NCBI RefSeq assembly: GCF_019649055.1
Contig: NW_026570281.1
Coordinates: 558,001 to 622,000, forward strand
Direction: 5' to 3'
Length of the DNA stretch: 64,000 bases
Source: Paramacrobiotus metropolitanus
Lineage: Eukaryota; Tardigrada; Eutardigrada; Parachela; Macrobiotidae
In this document: piece after piece, positions 1-11,555 of the stretch
How positions within the stretch are numbered: the first letter of the stretch is position 1
Layout of the letters: each line of letters begins with the position of its first letter
Notes under the pieces: model-generated
Told to the model about the DNA's origin: nothing
Databases searched by the model: none
Seen by the model: only the letters and a program-made list of their open reading frames with translations
Translations under genes and position numbers: made by a program

Positions 1-547
1 GCACGACGTGTCTTGTCGTGCGACCGCTGCGCTCGAAACACTGCTCGGTGTGCGGAAAATGCGTGGCGGTGATGGACCACCACTGTCCCTTCACCGGCAA
101 CTGTGTGGGCCGCGCCAATCATCGTTTCTTCGTGGGCTACCTGGTGTGGCTTAGTATGTCGGGCATCGGCGCTGTTCACACCGGATTGACGTATCTGGGC
201 GCGGTGTGGGCTTGAATCGGCACGGTTCCTCTTGACCATCGGCCCGGCGCTGGAGTGCGGGGCGTGGAGCGCCTTCGTCATCGCCTTTGCGCTGCTGTTC
301 ACGGTGTGGATTGATTCCTTGCGCTGATGCAGTTGTACCAGATCTCCGTGGTGGCCATGACGACCAATGAGCGCATCAATCAGCACCGCTACGGACACTT
401 CCGTGGGGAGGATGGGACGCGACTGAGCCCTTTTCATAAGGGCTTCGTGGAAATTGTCTCGAATTCTGGGAGATGGAATGCTTTGGTTTGCGGCGCAGAT
501 GGCTGGATGGGAAACCTTATCAAAAGCTGAATGATGAAAATGTCTAA
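1..547 (+). pseudogene. Broken 3' part of a HIP14/ZDHHC17-type DHHC palmitoyltransferase gene
   Basis: The window opens inside a DHHC cysteine-rich domain: [14 protein letters not shown], then [14 protein letters not shown] and [13 protein letters not shown] enzymes move palmitate onto cysteines of membrane proteins in Golgi and vesicle membranes. After two membrane segments comes QLYQISVVAMTTNERINQ, the TTxE region in the form typical of ZDHHC17/13. The reading frame changes three times without room for introns: near 210 (frame 3 to 1), near 320 (1 to 3) and near 449 (3 to 2, where GTGGAAATTG lacks one A). The last frame gives CLEFWEMECFGLRRRW and a stop at 545. Conserved protein in three frames indicates a decayed copy or a locally poor assembly. 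The ankyrin half, if present, lies left of the window. Confidence 0.75.
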
Positions 548-1220
548 ATCACTTTTTCCCTACGTTTAACGACCATTTAATACAGATTTTCGCTCTTCAT
601 AATACAGGTTTACAGATTTGACAACTCGACAATTTTGATGTACAATGTACGTCTTTTTTGGATTTTGGAATTCTGAATTAATAAAGTATTACAAGACTCG
701 CTGGATCGATGGGAAATTTGCTAAATCCAAAAAAAATCGATGTACGCAGAAAAATTTTTAGTATCAAAATAGATACAGTATAGTGCGTACTTGCAAAAAA
801 TAAAAGAATTTAACTACTGACCAGAGAGTACTTAATACTGTTAATAGGGATGATAAAACGGCTCTGTTGGAGTTGGATATTAACCGATAAGATGCAATAA
901 TGAGCTGATAGTAAGAAATACTTACGGTAACTGGTTTCGGTCCTTTCGAATAACAAAGAAAATTATTAGGATACTTAGAAGTTGGATTATGAATAAAATT
1001 ATAAATTTTTAAATAAAGGATAATGTTAATGACACGTGTTGTCTCGGGGCCCGGGCTATGAGTGGCACTAATCGAGCCCGGAACAAAATGACGTCGAAAT
1101 CGAATATCGGTACGTTTCGGACAGGCACACCGGCGGACATTCGGATTGGCCACTTCGGTGAATGCGTATCCGCCCTCCCATCGGCTGGCTTTCAACTTCT
1201 GATTCATACTGTACACCGCG
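548..1220. other. No gene seen
   Basis: AT-rich sequence after the palmitoyltransferase copy. An open frame of about 150 codons on the minus strand (764-1216) has no recognisable domain and AT-rich, non-coding-like codon use. Confidence 0.5.
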
Positions 1221-1438
1221 AAATTTTATGGAATTCCAAATCCGACAGCCTCATCCGATTTGGAAATCTGGAATTGGAAAACATCGATTGTCGATTTTGA
1301 AAACATCGATTACGATTTTGCCAACCCGGATGCTGGACTTAGAATTTTTCTCAAATTTTGATTTTCCAATTCCACATTCTATTACACTTAGTGTAATGGA
1401 TTTTTCCATATAAATGACTGGAATTGGCCCTAATCTGG
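1221..1438 (+). repeat. Dispersed ~215 bp repeat, copy A
   Basis: This segment recurs in inverted orientation at 14930-15144. Shared blocks include GGAATTCCAAATCCGACAGC, a run with CATCGATTACGATTTTGCCA, GATTTTCCAATTCCA and the end TTGGCC. It contains a short palindrome (ATTACAC/GTGTAAT at 1381-1397). No terminal inverted repeats or coding capacity are clear, so it could be a MITE or SINE-like element. Confidence 0.8.
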
Positions 1439-1539
1439 TGTTTACGCCATAGTGAAGTCTGGATGTTGCCGTTGGCGTTGCAATTTACAGTACAACTACG
1501 ATAAAAGGTTGTTTTTTTCTTATTTTTTTAGTCTGTTTG

Positions 1540-4116
1540 AGTGGATTTATTCAGATTTTCGGATATTTGTATTTCAGAGAAATCTGAGTTCTGATTATGG
1601 TAGATTTCGATCCCTTTGAAGTGTCGTCTTGCTATCTCGTGTCTCCTGGCTATGTCGTCCCGTTTTGTCGAATCCATCGAGTTCTCAATCTCCACTATGT
1701 TGTTTCCATGGATCTCCAGGACGTTTCTGGAGATTCAGGGTCTATGAAAACCCCGTCGCCATCAGTCATTCTTCTGTTTATTCCACCCGATAAAGACGAG
1801 CCCATGGAGGAGATCCCCATTATACAGCTGTTCGGCGTCGAGGACTGCGAGTTCTACTGGTAGAAAACGGCGATTACCTGGCCGTCAAAGTGGAGCGTTA
1901 TAACCATATCAAGAGAAAGGCGAAACAAAGTTTGACTACGGTGGAATATTTTATCAACCTGGAGGTTTTCGCCCAAATTAAACGAACGGAAGTCCCCGTA
2001 AAATCCATTAAAACTCAAGGTGAGTACAGTAGAATGGGACCGGTTTGAGAAGTTATAAATTTATACGTTGCAAGATTTTTCAGTACTGAAATAAGAATTA
2101 ACACGTGACTTGATATTTTAGACTACCAGTTTTCGTATCAGGTTGTTAGAAAACCAGATTGATTGGGCTTATTTTACAAGATCAGCTTTGTTTTGTAACC
2201 ACGTTGATGATCTTTTTGCCTCTACAGAGTATCTTCCTTTGATTAGTGAAAACTTTAAAGTTAATTTATTTTAGTAATATGCGGTGATTTATCAGGAAAA
2301 CTTAGAATGAATTTTATTGGCGTTTACAGATTCCATCGTGGATTTATCCTTGGAACCAGATGGCAAAAAATTAGTAGTGCTGACTATTGCTGGTTTAGTA
2401 AACTGGCTAATTTCTATGATGGACGACAAGGCGTCATTCTGGAATTAGTCAGCAAGAGTCCTTGTCCATGGAAAAGTTGCAGGTCTTTTGCAACATTCAG
2501 ATCTTTGATTACAAGTATCTGCTTGTAGCATTTATGTAATGAGCAGAAATTTGAGACAATTCAAGAGAGTTACATAAATTACATTTAGGACATTTCTGAA
2601 GAGTCGAAGTGCATTTTATTTCTTGCCAAGTAGTCGAAGTGCATTTTATTTCTTGACTTTATGAAGTTTTTCTGCGATGTAATTTAGTATCATTTATTTA
2701 GTAGTTTAGCATTTGTTTTGTTTGCTGCATTTTTTTACAGTTTTCTGGTGCTAATTATGTTTGATTGCGTTACAGAAAAATTAGCGCTGCGGCACAAGGT
2801 GGAGAAAATCTCTTGGTCGCCTATGGGGCAGTTCGTCGTTCTTCACACGGCTTCCAGTTAAAGCACAGTCGTATTCCTGACAGTGTGTTGATTGAGACTG
2901 TGTATGTTTTGCAGCGGAAGCGTCGGGTATTTAATTTTTGTGGATACCGTTAACACTTTCTGCTCTTTGATGTCCAGTGGGATCCCACAGGACGCTTCCT
3001 CAGGCAGTTACGTACTCTTCGAATGCCGGAAACAGGGTGATTATTATTGTTTAATAATTGAGCACTACCAGCGATTTTTTGTTTCTTCGTTTGGTTTTCA
3101 TGTGAAAAACATCGAACCTTATTGACCGGTAACTGGTTGTTGTAAATTTATTATGATACTTTCTGTATTTCAAGACAGTGCTGTTGTTTGCGACCTTTCC
3201 AGATTGATACCGTTTTCGGTGCTGATGTTCTTTAAATTATGTTGGTTTTCGTCATCCAGAAATTTTTTTGAATTTACAGAAAGATAATGGATTTACTCTG
3301 TACTCCTTCTAAGGTCGCTGTATCCGTAATGAGAAAGTGGATGGATTGGGTATGTTGAGCTGGCGACCGAGAACCGCCCATTCGATTCTCCCAGCACAGA
3401 AGCTTAACGACGTCAAGAAAAATCTGAATAAATACTCATCCGAATTTGAAATTAAGGAACGGTTGCTGGCATCGAAGGCGTCGAAGGTGGGTTGATGTGA
3501 CTGCAGCAGAAGAAAGTCCAAAAACAGTGATTATGTTGATTTAGGAAGTGTCGGGGCAACGAAAACGCCTGATGACAGAGTTTACGGATTTTTTGACGAC
3601 AAAACAGCGCTAATTCGAGCAAGGACGACACAAACGAGGGGCACTAAAACGAGGTGCGTATTTTGGTGTCCACAACAGGAGGACAGTTTAGGAATAGTAG
3701 AAACATCTAATGGAAGAAGGGTAGAATTAAAGTTGACAACATTGCTGTTCCACTTGATGTACATTTTGAAAAAGCATTTGGCCTGTAAATTGTCGAAATT
3801 GACTGACCTTTAATGGTGGTATGTAGGCTATAAACTAGGCGACTGGGTGTTTTGTGTGCTTGCGCTGAAGCGGCTGCGGACCGAGACACACCGGTTGGCG
3901 TTGGCCAGTTGGCGCGTCCTCCGACATGGACACGCCACCGCTAGCGGACAAAAAATTTCCATTATCGGATTTGCCGAGGAGGTCGGTGGTGTGGCACCCA
4001 CGCCAGAGCTGATTCCTTCCAAGTTGGAAGAAGACGAGAATGGAGTGGAGTTTATACGTGTGATTCCGGTGGAAGTGGAGTACGATATTCCTAGTATTGC
4101 CGAGTCGGCGTGATTG
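1540..4116 (+). pseudogene. Decayed copy of translation initiation factor eIF3 subunit b
   Basis: eIF3b is the beta-propeller scaffold of the eIF3 complex on the 40S ribosome. Conserved stretches occur in order: IPPDKDEPMEEIPIIQLFGV then DCEFYW (about 1780-1860), NGDYLAVKVER (about 1868-1900), LSLEPDGKKLVVL (about 2343-2381), VEKISWSPMGQFVVL (about 2800-2845), LIFVDTV (about 2930-2950), VQWDPTGRF (about 2975-3000) and WRPRTAHSILPAQKLNDVKK to ERLLASKASK (about 3360-3488). A tail ending NGVEFIRVIPVEVEY (4039-4083) probably belongs to it. The copy is broken: TAG at 1861 and TAA at 3310 stand where the family has glutamine (WQKNGDY, FQGR), and frames shift near 1864, 2855 and 2970. Introns are still present, so it is not a processed retrocopy. 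The 5' part is missing or unrecognisable. Confidence 0.75.
2602..2655. repeat. Two-unit direct repeat, period 30 bp
   Basis: AGTCGAAGTGCATTTTATTT plus CTTG occurs at 2602-2625 and again at 2632-2655 without change. It lies in an intron-like stretch of the eIF3b relic. Confidence 0.85.
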
Positions 4117-4448
4117 GGTCATCAGTGCGATTGAATATTACTCTTTTTTCTGCTTTAGACAAGTGTTTTCTGTTTATTTCGGATCTTTATTTATTGTTAT
4201 TTGTGTTTTGTTGTGTGTTTTGCCTTCCGGTTACGATTGAATTTCATCGTTTTCTTAGTGATCAAGCGTGCTGAACTGGTAAGTCTTTGCCGACTGGGAC
4301 AGAGTGCAACGTTGGACGGTTAGTTTCAATTTCAGTCGCAGGCAATTGCTATTAAAATTTGTTAGAACTGACGCATTTTTCTGCAGTTTATTAGCGGAGA
4401 TATTATACTAGTCGCTTTTGCGATGAACTGAAGTTTCTCAGCAAAATA

Positions 4449-7400
4449 ATGGCGAGTCTATTGCAGTATGAGTATAAGTGTAATTTCTCTGACTGCCATT
4501 GCACTATTCGATCTCCTACAGAACTGAATTTTTCATGGGCGTTGGGCAATGCGAACTGTTCTGGACGTAACGGTTGCGGTCATTACTTGGCAATACATCA
4601 TTTAAGTAACTGGGAAGATCATTTGCGGCATCATGTAGACAGCCACTCTGGACGCAACAGAAATGAACCGGACCAATGTGTGAACGGCAATCCGGCGATT
4701 GTCACATCTCCGCAAAGCATCGATCAGTTGCCAGAAAACAGGTGAAATATCAAAATTCGGTAATTAATAATTATTAAAATTTGCTTGCAGTGGTGGTTAA
4801 AATTAGTTTGTAAAACCTGCCAGTGAGTAAAAGAGCTGCGGCTTAGATCAAAGGTTTTGGCATGATATTTACCGGTGAGAGTACAGCAGTGGTTACTCGG
4901 ATTTTACTATTGTCTCGTTTAAAGTGATTATGAACGAGTAATTTTTAATTCATTGTTGTATAAAATTTTGCACTGTATATTTATGAGCTTTCGCTTTGTA
5001 GTCTGGTTGCGACAGAAGAAGCTGGCAGTGAGTCTGGATTTCGTGCTTTAAGCAATACCCACAGACAGCCATCTGCGCATGCTCCACATAGTGGGCCGAT
5101 GAATTACCGCGCCGGGGTCGGTGCTGGGTCAGGAAATCAGCTTCCCGGTGGAAGCGGCGTTGTTGGACAAGGGCTCCGGTTTCTCGGCGGAAGCGGAGGT
5201 GTTGAGCATGGGGTCCGGTTTCCGGCGGAAGCGGAGGTGTTGGACATGGGGTCCGGTTTCCGGCGGAAGCGGAGGTGTCGGATATGGGAGCCGGTTTCCA
5301 GCGGAAGCAGATGTGTTGCACTGTGGCTCTCCGTCGTTTCCAATTATTGGGTCAGCTGGGCGATGGGCTGCGACGACCGGTGGACGAAGTACTGCAAAGC
5401 GCCCGAACTTAGCCAGTCATCGGTCGCCAGCATTCAATGCACAAGCGCCACCGGATCCCATTAAAGAGCCCCAACTCGAGAATACATACAATTTCCGCGT
5501 GTATTTGTTTCGAAAAAGGAACAAAAATGTGGTTCCGCCTCCAAAATCGAAAGAGTACGCTTTTCCGTAGTTTTGCATTAACATGATTTCGCCACAAATT
5601 ATCAGTTATTGTCAGCATAACTTTATTGCTTAGCTTAGTAAGTAAAAAACGATTAAGTATTTAAAATTTTGCAGCGAACATCAGCTTGAACTGGAGCTGA
5701 TGGAGCATATGGGACTCATTCGGTTAATTGAATTTGATAAGCTAACGCAAGATCACATCATGCAGAGCATTTCTCAGCTTTTTGTGGATCGTCTGCAAGG
5801 CCGGCCTTGGACACTTTTGTCGCGCACTGAAAAGGGGAAAAAGAAAGGATACTGGCTGTACGCGGCAAATGTTGTTGATCACCGGGCGTGGGAAAAGCAA
5901 GAAATGTATTTATTTAGTTTTCGGGAAGAACGTCGGGCCACAATGCTACAATGGTAATTTTTTTATTTGCAGGATTTCTGAAACGGAGGTTGGCGATGTT
6001 TATCGTCACATTTTCATTGCAATGAATGACGGGGTCATCACGGTAGCGCGATATAGCAGAAACATTTGCTGAGGTATAGATCTTAATTTTTTTAAAACAG
6101 CAAAGATAATTCACTAAAATATGAAATTAATTATCCTTTAATTTTTAGTTTTTATTTGCTTCCGGTTTTAGGCTCGAGGGATGACCGTTGAGGAATTACC
6201 ACTGGAAAATATCGAAGGTATCCAGGACGTACAATCAGCTGAATTTGTGAAGCTTGATGAAATACCATGCAGTCAATAAGGCCACAGTGTAGAAGCTGCA
6301 CTGCACAGACACATTATTTCTTGATTTTCAGAAGCGGTTCAGCGAGAAAACAACCGCCGAGATGACCAGCAGGCCAGTACATCCGGCCTTCGCTCAACTG
6401 CCCGCGCGGATGATGAAGGAGACTTTTCCAGCTTTGGTGGCCGTGGATCCCGCGGCTTCACAGTTGGCAAGCGACGTAACACTGTTGTCGACCTGGACAC
6501 TCCACCGTCGTCACCGGAGCGAGATCACCGCCCAGTTCGCTTTGCGGGTGTTCGGATCCCAGCGAAAGGCCCGCGAAACCGATCAGAGATTGTAACACTG
6601 AACTTCTCAGACGACAGTGATGTAGAACCCCTTGAAACGCCGTCCGTAAAAGAAATTCTGCCTTTATTATCCACTAAAGACGATGCGGAAAGTTCAGATC
6701 CCACGTTAAAGAAAAGATTTGCAATACGAGATCTTCCGGAACCTGAAAATCAGTACTTGACGGTTAAGGATATGCGTGAGCAATTTTCCGTTAAAATGAC
6801 ACACGAGTATCCGATGGTCAAGTCACAGTTCGTATACGCGTGGCTTCCGGAGAAAAATGTGGAAAATTTCAGCAATTTCTACTGTGCGCATGGTGATGAC
6901 CTTGCTAATACGGGACGGTTTCAAGTCGAATGGATGGGTAAGCTGGAATTTTAAAGTCCGCACGGCATTTTTGTTAAAGATTAAAATGGAATTTTGTATT
7001 GTGTATCTGCTTATGAACATACAATAAATATTTTTCTATTGCGGTTTTTATTTTCAGTGCGGTCGATGCCGATGGCCCTTACAAAGAATTCGGATCCCGC
7101 TATTGGCAAGATGCTCGCTATTATAAATTCCCGGATATTAACGAGCCTTTTCGTGGAAATAAATCTGGTGGTGCTGTACACATGTTCCCATTGTTACCGA
7201 AGAAGGGCGCGCTGTCTTAAGGGCTTCTGGTTTTATGTTGCGCGAAGCAGTGATGCGTGGTGCCTCGTATCCCGACTGGCTGTCCAGCAGCGTTCTGCGA
7301 AGCATGCTAGGTTTACCTTGAACTGAATGAGGTGTTCCATTTCGATAAGGGCGTGGGAGATATGATCGAGCGCATTTTATCGGGGTCTGGAGATTTAACT

Positions 7401-8159
7401 ATGCGTCAAGAGCCGATGCTGAAACAATGGGCGGAAAATAATCCAACTTTCCCGGTAGTAATAGTGAATTTTGGTTAGTGCAACTGAATATAATCGCAGA
7501 GTATTTTACAGTGTAGGGAGCTGATGAAAACAGCCGGGAAACGTTCTGTCAGTACATTGCTGAGTACGAACTGGTAGGCAAGCGAGTTGGAAATCTCCGC
7601 TACGTGTACGAAGGTTTCTTAGCTGGTGGTTTTATTAAGGTGAGAAATGATAAATAATAAAAAATAAGAAAATAATAATAGAAAATGAGAAATAATTTTC
7701 ATTCATTTTCGAATAAGCGTTTCCTTATTGTCGCATCTTTCAGGAATTGAAAACACTGCTGCCAAATTGGAAGATAATGGAAGATGCGCTGTACAATTCA
7801 GTATTGATGGGAAACGACCTGTTGGAGCAATTTATCGCTGTGGATTACGATGAAGCTTCGGCCGATGAGGTCGTGCTCGCCGCCTGGCTCGACGATATCA
7901 TCAAAGATGACCTCTCCTGCTCCGACCGTCGAAAGTTGCTCCGATTTATCACAGGCTCGCATTCAGTGCCGGCATCTCCAAAGATTCAGATCCTTTTAGC
8001 AACGATGGACGTTTTTTGCGACGACCCGACGGCCCGGAGCGTGTAATATACCTACTTCTTCCCTTGGCCTGTCCGAGCAAAGAGAAACTGCTGGAATTGA
8101 TTCGGGAGTGTCTGGATACGATGGATCATCCCCTTCAAGGAAGTTTCCAGCTTGGCTAA
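4449..8159 (+). pseudogene. Broken gene for a HECT-domain-like protein
   Basis: The C-terminal third resembles the HECT ubiquitin-ligase fold: AVDADGPYKEFGSRYW (about 7060-7110, cf. GVDAGGxxREF), AVMRGASYPDWLSSSVL, then LDDIIKDDLSCSDRRKLLRF and ITGSHSV (about 7890-7970), and finally LLLPLACPSKEKLLELIREC (about 8060-8120), stop at 8157. The middle exon (6332 to about 6936) is fully open and carries acidic, SUMO-interaction-like segments such as VVDLDTPPSSPE and VTLNFSDDSDVEP. Upstream pieces (4449-4741, 5680-5930) are cysteine/histidine- and charge-rich but unrecognised; grouping them with the HECT part is inference. Frames break near 6937, 7195 and 7965. The active-site Thr-Cys expected just before the LP motif is absent; Glu/Arg stands there. 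G2E3-type degenerate HECT proteins are the nearest thought, not proven. Confidence 0.5.
5137..5330. repeat. GC-rich minisatellite, about five units of 38-39 bp
   Basis: Units begin near 5137, 5176, 5215, 5253 and 5291 around CCGGTTTCCGGCGGAAGCGG followed by AGGTGTTGGACATGGGGT. A 39 bp unit would encode 13 residues; three spacings are 39, 39 and 38 and the last is 38, so the frame rotates and similar peptides appear in all three frames. Confidence 0.85.
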
Positions 8160-8980
8160 AATTGAGTTAAGTGGACTGCGTTAAACAATATTAGTTGCAT
8201 AGCAGTTGTATATGCGTGATAGAAGCCAAAACGATTCGCTGATTAATAGAACTGTTTTCCAGATCAAATGAACAACGTGTAAAGGAATTTAAATTTTTAT
8301 CTATAACTATTTGGATTTTTAACACCTGTAATTCAACAATAAGTCACATAACTTAATTTATGAAAATGCTATGCGTCCGGAAACACTCCGGACGCATAGT
8401 TAACTTGCTAAACGCCCGAAAATTATGTTAGCGGGGTGCGATGGGTGTTTATTTGTTAATCAAATCCATAATAATAATTTTTCTACAATAAAATTAACAT
8501 GGGAACTCAAGACGTCCATAAACCAATGGAACTTAACCTTTACCTGACTACGCGCCAGAAATCATAGAACGCGGGCGTATAAAAATGACCTTTGATTTAA
8601 AATAAAACAACTAAGTAGTTTTTTATTGTAAATCGCTGCTGTTTTCAGGGTTTGTTATGCGGTAACTGTAACTGGACGGCTGTATGGAGGGAGAAGCTGC
8701 GGATTACTTTTTATACCTGATTTGGGTGGAATAATCATTTGAATTTGGATTTCGTCCAGCTAGGATTTGGATAGCGAGTAGGATGGTGGTGTGTAAACAT
8801 GCCGGCATCGGCAGTACATATTTTGTTGCTTTGGTTTGTGTGTATGCTTTTGCGCACCTATTTTGGCACTTTCGCTTACTGGGCGAAAAGCTGACAGGTT
8901 TGGTTTAGTGCTGCTTTTTTTTGGAATTCGATTGTAATTTGCTTCGCGACTGGGCTTTTAAAAGCTGGAACAGTTGATAC
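8160..8980. other. No gene seen; AT-rich spacer
   Basis: No coding pattern or known motif. The only structure is the hairpin at 8369-8399. Confidence 0.5.
8369..8399. repeat. Perfect 13 bp hairpin with 5-base loop
   Basis: CTATGCGTCCGGA (8369-8381), loop AACAC, then TCCGGACGCATAG (8387-8399). GC-rich inside an AT-rich spacer. Confidence 0.85.
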
Positions 8981-9111
8981 TTCTTACCTTTTTCCTTTTT
9001 GGTTAATAAGTTATGGCACCATGTGCTTGCGGACGAACTGATGAAACTTCTTACCTTTTCCTTTTGATAAGTTATGGCACCATGTGAAATGTGCGGACGA
9101 ACTGATGAAAC
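8981..9111. repeat. Tandem duplication of a ~65 bp unit
   Basis: Both units (8981-9047 and 9048-9111) run from TTCTTACCTTT through AAGTTATGGCACCATGTG to GCGGACGAACTGATGAAAC, with small indels between them. Confidence 0.85.
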
Positions 9112-10139
9112 TTTTCGGTTTTGACTGTTTAACTAAGTTTGCCGCTATTTGGTAACAATAAAATTATCGCAGCAAATGTCTTTGTGCGGTAGTTCGTTAC
9201 AAATCTGTTTCCCCAACATTATGGACTGGTCAGGAATATGAAAACGAAAACAATGTTGAGTTCGACTTAAGAGAACACCAGTTATATTTTTTTATGGTTA
9301 ATTTTTTTTCGTTCACTTTCAGTGACTTTCCAGAGCTGCATTATAATTATCAGAATTTCAAAGCCCACACAAAAGCCCAAAACCGAAAGTTCAAGCAAAT
9401 CAGCACCAAGATAGCGCACTACTGCAAAGTATACCAACACAGTAGGCGCCAACTGATCCCCGAATGGATAAAAGCGTTTTCCGGGTTACCATTATAGAGG
9501 GACACCGTGCGCGTGCTGTCGTCCAGGTGTGTCAGTGTGCCTTCGTAAAGAATATGGGCGCGGGAAAAAAACTGGCCTGTGGTTTATCCTCACGCCGCGT
9601 ATGCTCCGCCAGGACTTCCAGGGCAATGAGAATATCCGGCAGAGGACTTCGTCGCAAGGAGCGACAAGAGGCACGTGGACGGCTGGGTGGGCTAGGGACA
9701 ATCACGCCTTCCTTGTTATCGGACAGTCGGATGTGTGCCGCAAAATCGGCACCACAGCCTCTTCACTCTATACAGAAAAGTTCATTCAGTACTGTATTAC
9801 TTTCCAACTTTACTTTAGTTTTAAATACTTGATAAGATAAAATCTGGTGGTTCAACGGTTAGTTTTGTATTGCTAACGTGCAATTTAAATTCAATAACTT
9901 TACTGCCGTGAAATTATGTGGCAAAAAATTTAGTTTTTAAACTTAAGGAAAAAGATCATTTCCTTAAAAATACGGTGCCAATACCAACGACAGCAGCCAG
10001 TAAATTAGCCAGTACTATCGTTTGTTTTGGCTGGCTGTCAAAACCTCCACGACCGCTGAGCAGTCGGTAGCGTATAACACTCATCGAAAACAGAATCTAA
10101 GATAAGGGAGAAACCTGATGATAATTAGAAATTGAGAAT
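9112..10139. other. No gene supported
   Basis: An acceptor-like site and about 65 open codons near 9300-9497, and overlapping open frames at 9464-9840, show no recognisable family. They could be remnants of another decayed gene. Confidence 0.35.
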
Positions 10140-10144
10140 TACCT

Positions 10145-10640
10145 GTGAATTTACTGTGAACCTGGATACTCCCGCCTTCCCATCGAGGCTTTTCCCGTCG
10201 TCCACTCTTCCAGCCAATCGATGAGAGCCCGATACAGTCGCTTTAACCACAAAGCCCGCTGCGTCAGGAGCATATCAGGGAAGTGGCAGTAGAAGATTAC
10301 CGGCTTTCCGCTCCACTTCAGCACGGAAAAGCAGGTTCACACCTGACCACAGAACATGACATCATACTGCCAACCACTGCAGCCGATGAGACGACCATAC
10401 GCAGCCAGCGCAGATAGGCGAAAAGCGCGTTCAGTCGTCCGCCTAAAGACCGCGGTAGCCAGGCACACACGAAACAGATTTTCGGAGTGCCGTCGCGGGT
10501 TTCCGGAAAACATTGAGAGGTTCATGGTCAACACTGAGGAAGCGGATGGAATTGCTTTCGCTCTACAGTGCCACAGCAGCGTCCACCACGAAACGCCGAA
10601 CCACCGACGCCCAGATCGGAATGCACAAAAGCCACGTTAA
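10145..10640 (-). pseudogene. Relic of ALG2 mannosyltransferase, N-terminal part
   Basis: ALG2 adds the second and third mannose to the lipid-linked oligosaccharide on the cytosolic face of the ER. Read on the minus strand, the order matches the family: VAFVHSDLGVGGS (near 10635), VVDAAVAL and NSIRFLSVDHEP (10590-10515), YDVMFCGQV (10365-10337) and VIFYCHFPDMLLTQR, LKRLYRALIDWLEEWTTGKA (10300-10190). These segments lie in different frames with a stop after VVDAAVAL and a gap after YDVMFCGQV, so no full protein can be read. The C-terminal glycosyltransferase half is not visible nearby. Confidence 0.7.
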
Positions 10641-11555
10641 CACTCTTGACTCTTGACAACACGTTAACACTCCTGACTCTAATATGAATAATGATTAGAA
10701 TTCAGACAAAGGCACCATCGGGAAATCTCTGTGAGTTTCCGTTTTTTGCTGTAAATTAACGAGAAATATATTCAATAAATACAAAAATAAAATCTCTAAA
10801 AAGCACGCGTGTCAGTACCGAATTTCAAAAATAGATTTTAAGAATTCGTACCTTTAACCAAAACTAAACCGCACTAAATCTTTTGCAGCCTGAAATACGT
10901 CAATTCCATAGATGCCATCATCGGCCATAACGTCTATACTATCCAAAATCAGCTGCGCCTCAGTCGGAAAACTGCTGATGATGTCGAATACCGGTACTGA
11001 ATCTCTTGAGTGCGAGGCATGATTTCTGATATACTCCGGAAAATTTTCCGCAACATCAACATCTGCTTCAGGCAAAACATTGTCTGCTGAAAGAACCTGA
11101 TCCAGTGAAAATCCGTGCAGTCCTTCTCGCGACATCCTAATATAAATAGCTGCCTAGGCGTCTTTTCGTGCTCGGTTCGCATTTTATGGTTATTGAAAAA
11201 TTCGATAAACTGGCCAAGTTTTTCTTGAATTCTTTGCTGGTACACAAGATGCAGTATCATCATGTCGCGCGCACAGGAAACATCCAGAATGCCTGTATTC
11301 TCCATGTATGAAAACCGACCGGAAAAGTTTTATAACCACACGTCCCAAATCTCTCCAGAGTCTCTCAATTCTTTGATTATGGACGGACGGACCCATAATA
11401 ATACTGCCTCGATCATGCCCCATGTAATGCTCCATCCATCTTGCAACTCCAAAATTTTCACCTGTATATCAATAATACTTTAATTAGAATCATAAGAGTT
11501 AAAGCAGTTAATGTAACAAAAGATTTTATATTAGTCATGGCTGAATTACTTTTAA

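Noticed and set aside
764-1216. 150-codon minus-strand open frame
   Set aside because: AT-rich, no motif, no splice context; expected by chance in this composition.
1540-3312. Stop codons at glutamine positions as evidence for an alternative genetic code or ciliate contamination
   Set aside because: The same relic has frameshifts, and intact genes in the window end at TAA, TAG or TGA and encode Gln with CAA/CAG.
5099-5570. Gly-rich open frames of 120-150 codons on both strands
   Set aside because: Products of the 38-39 bp minisatellite, which opens several frames at once.
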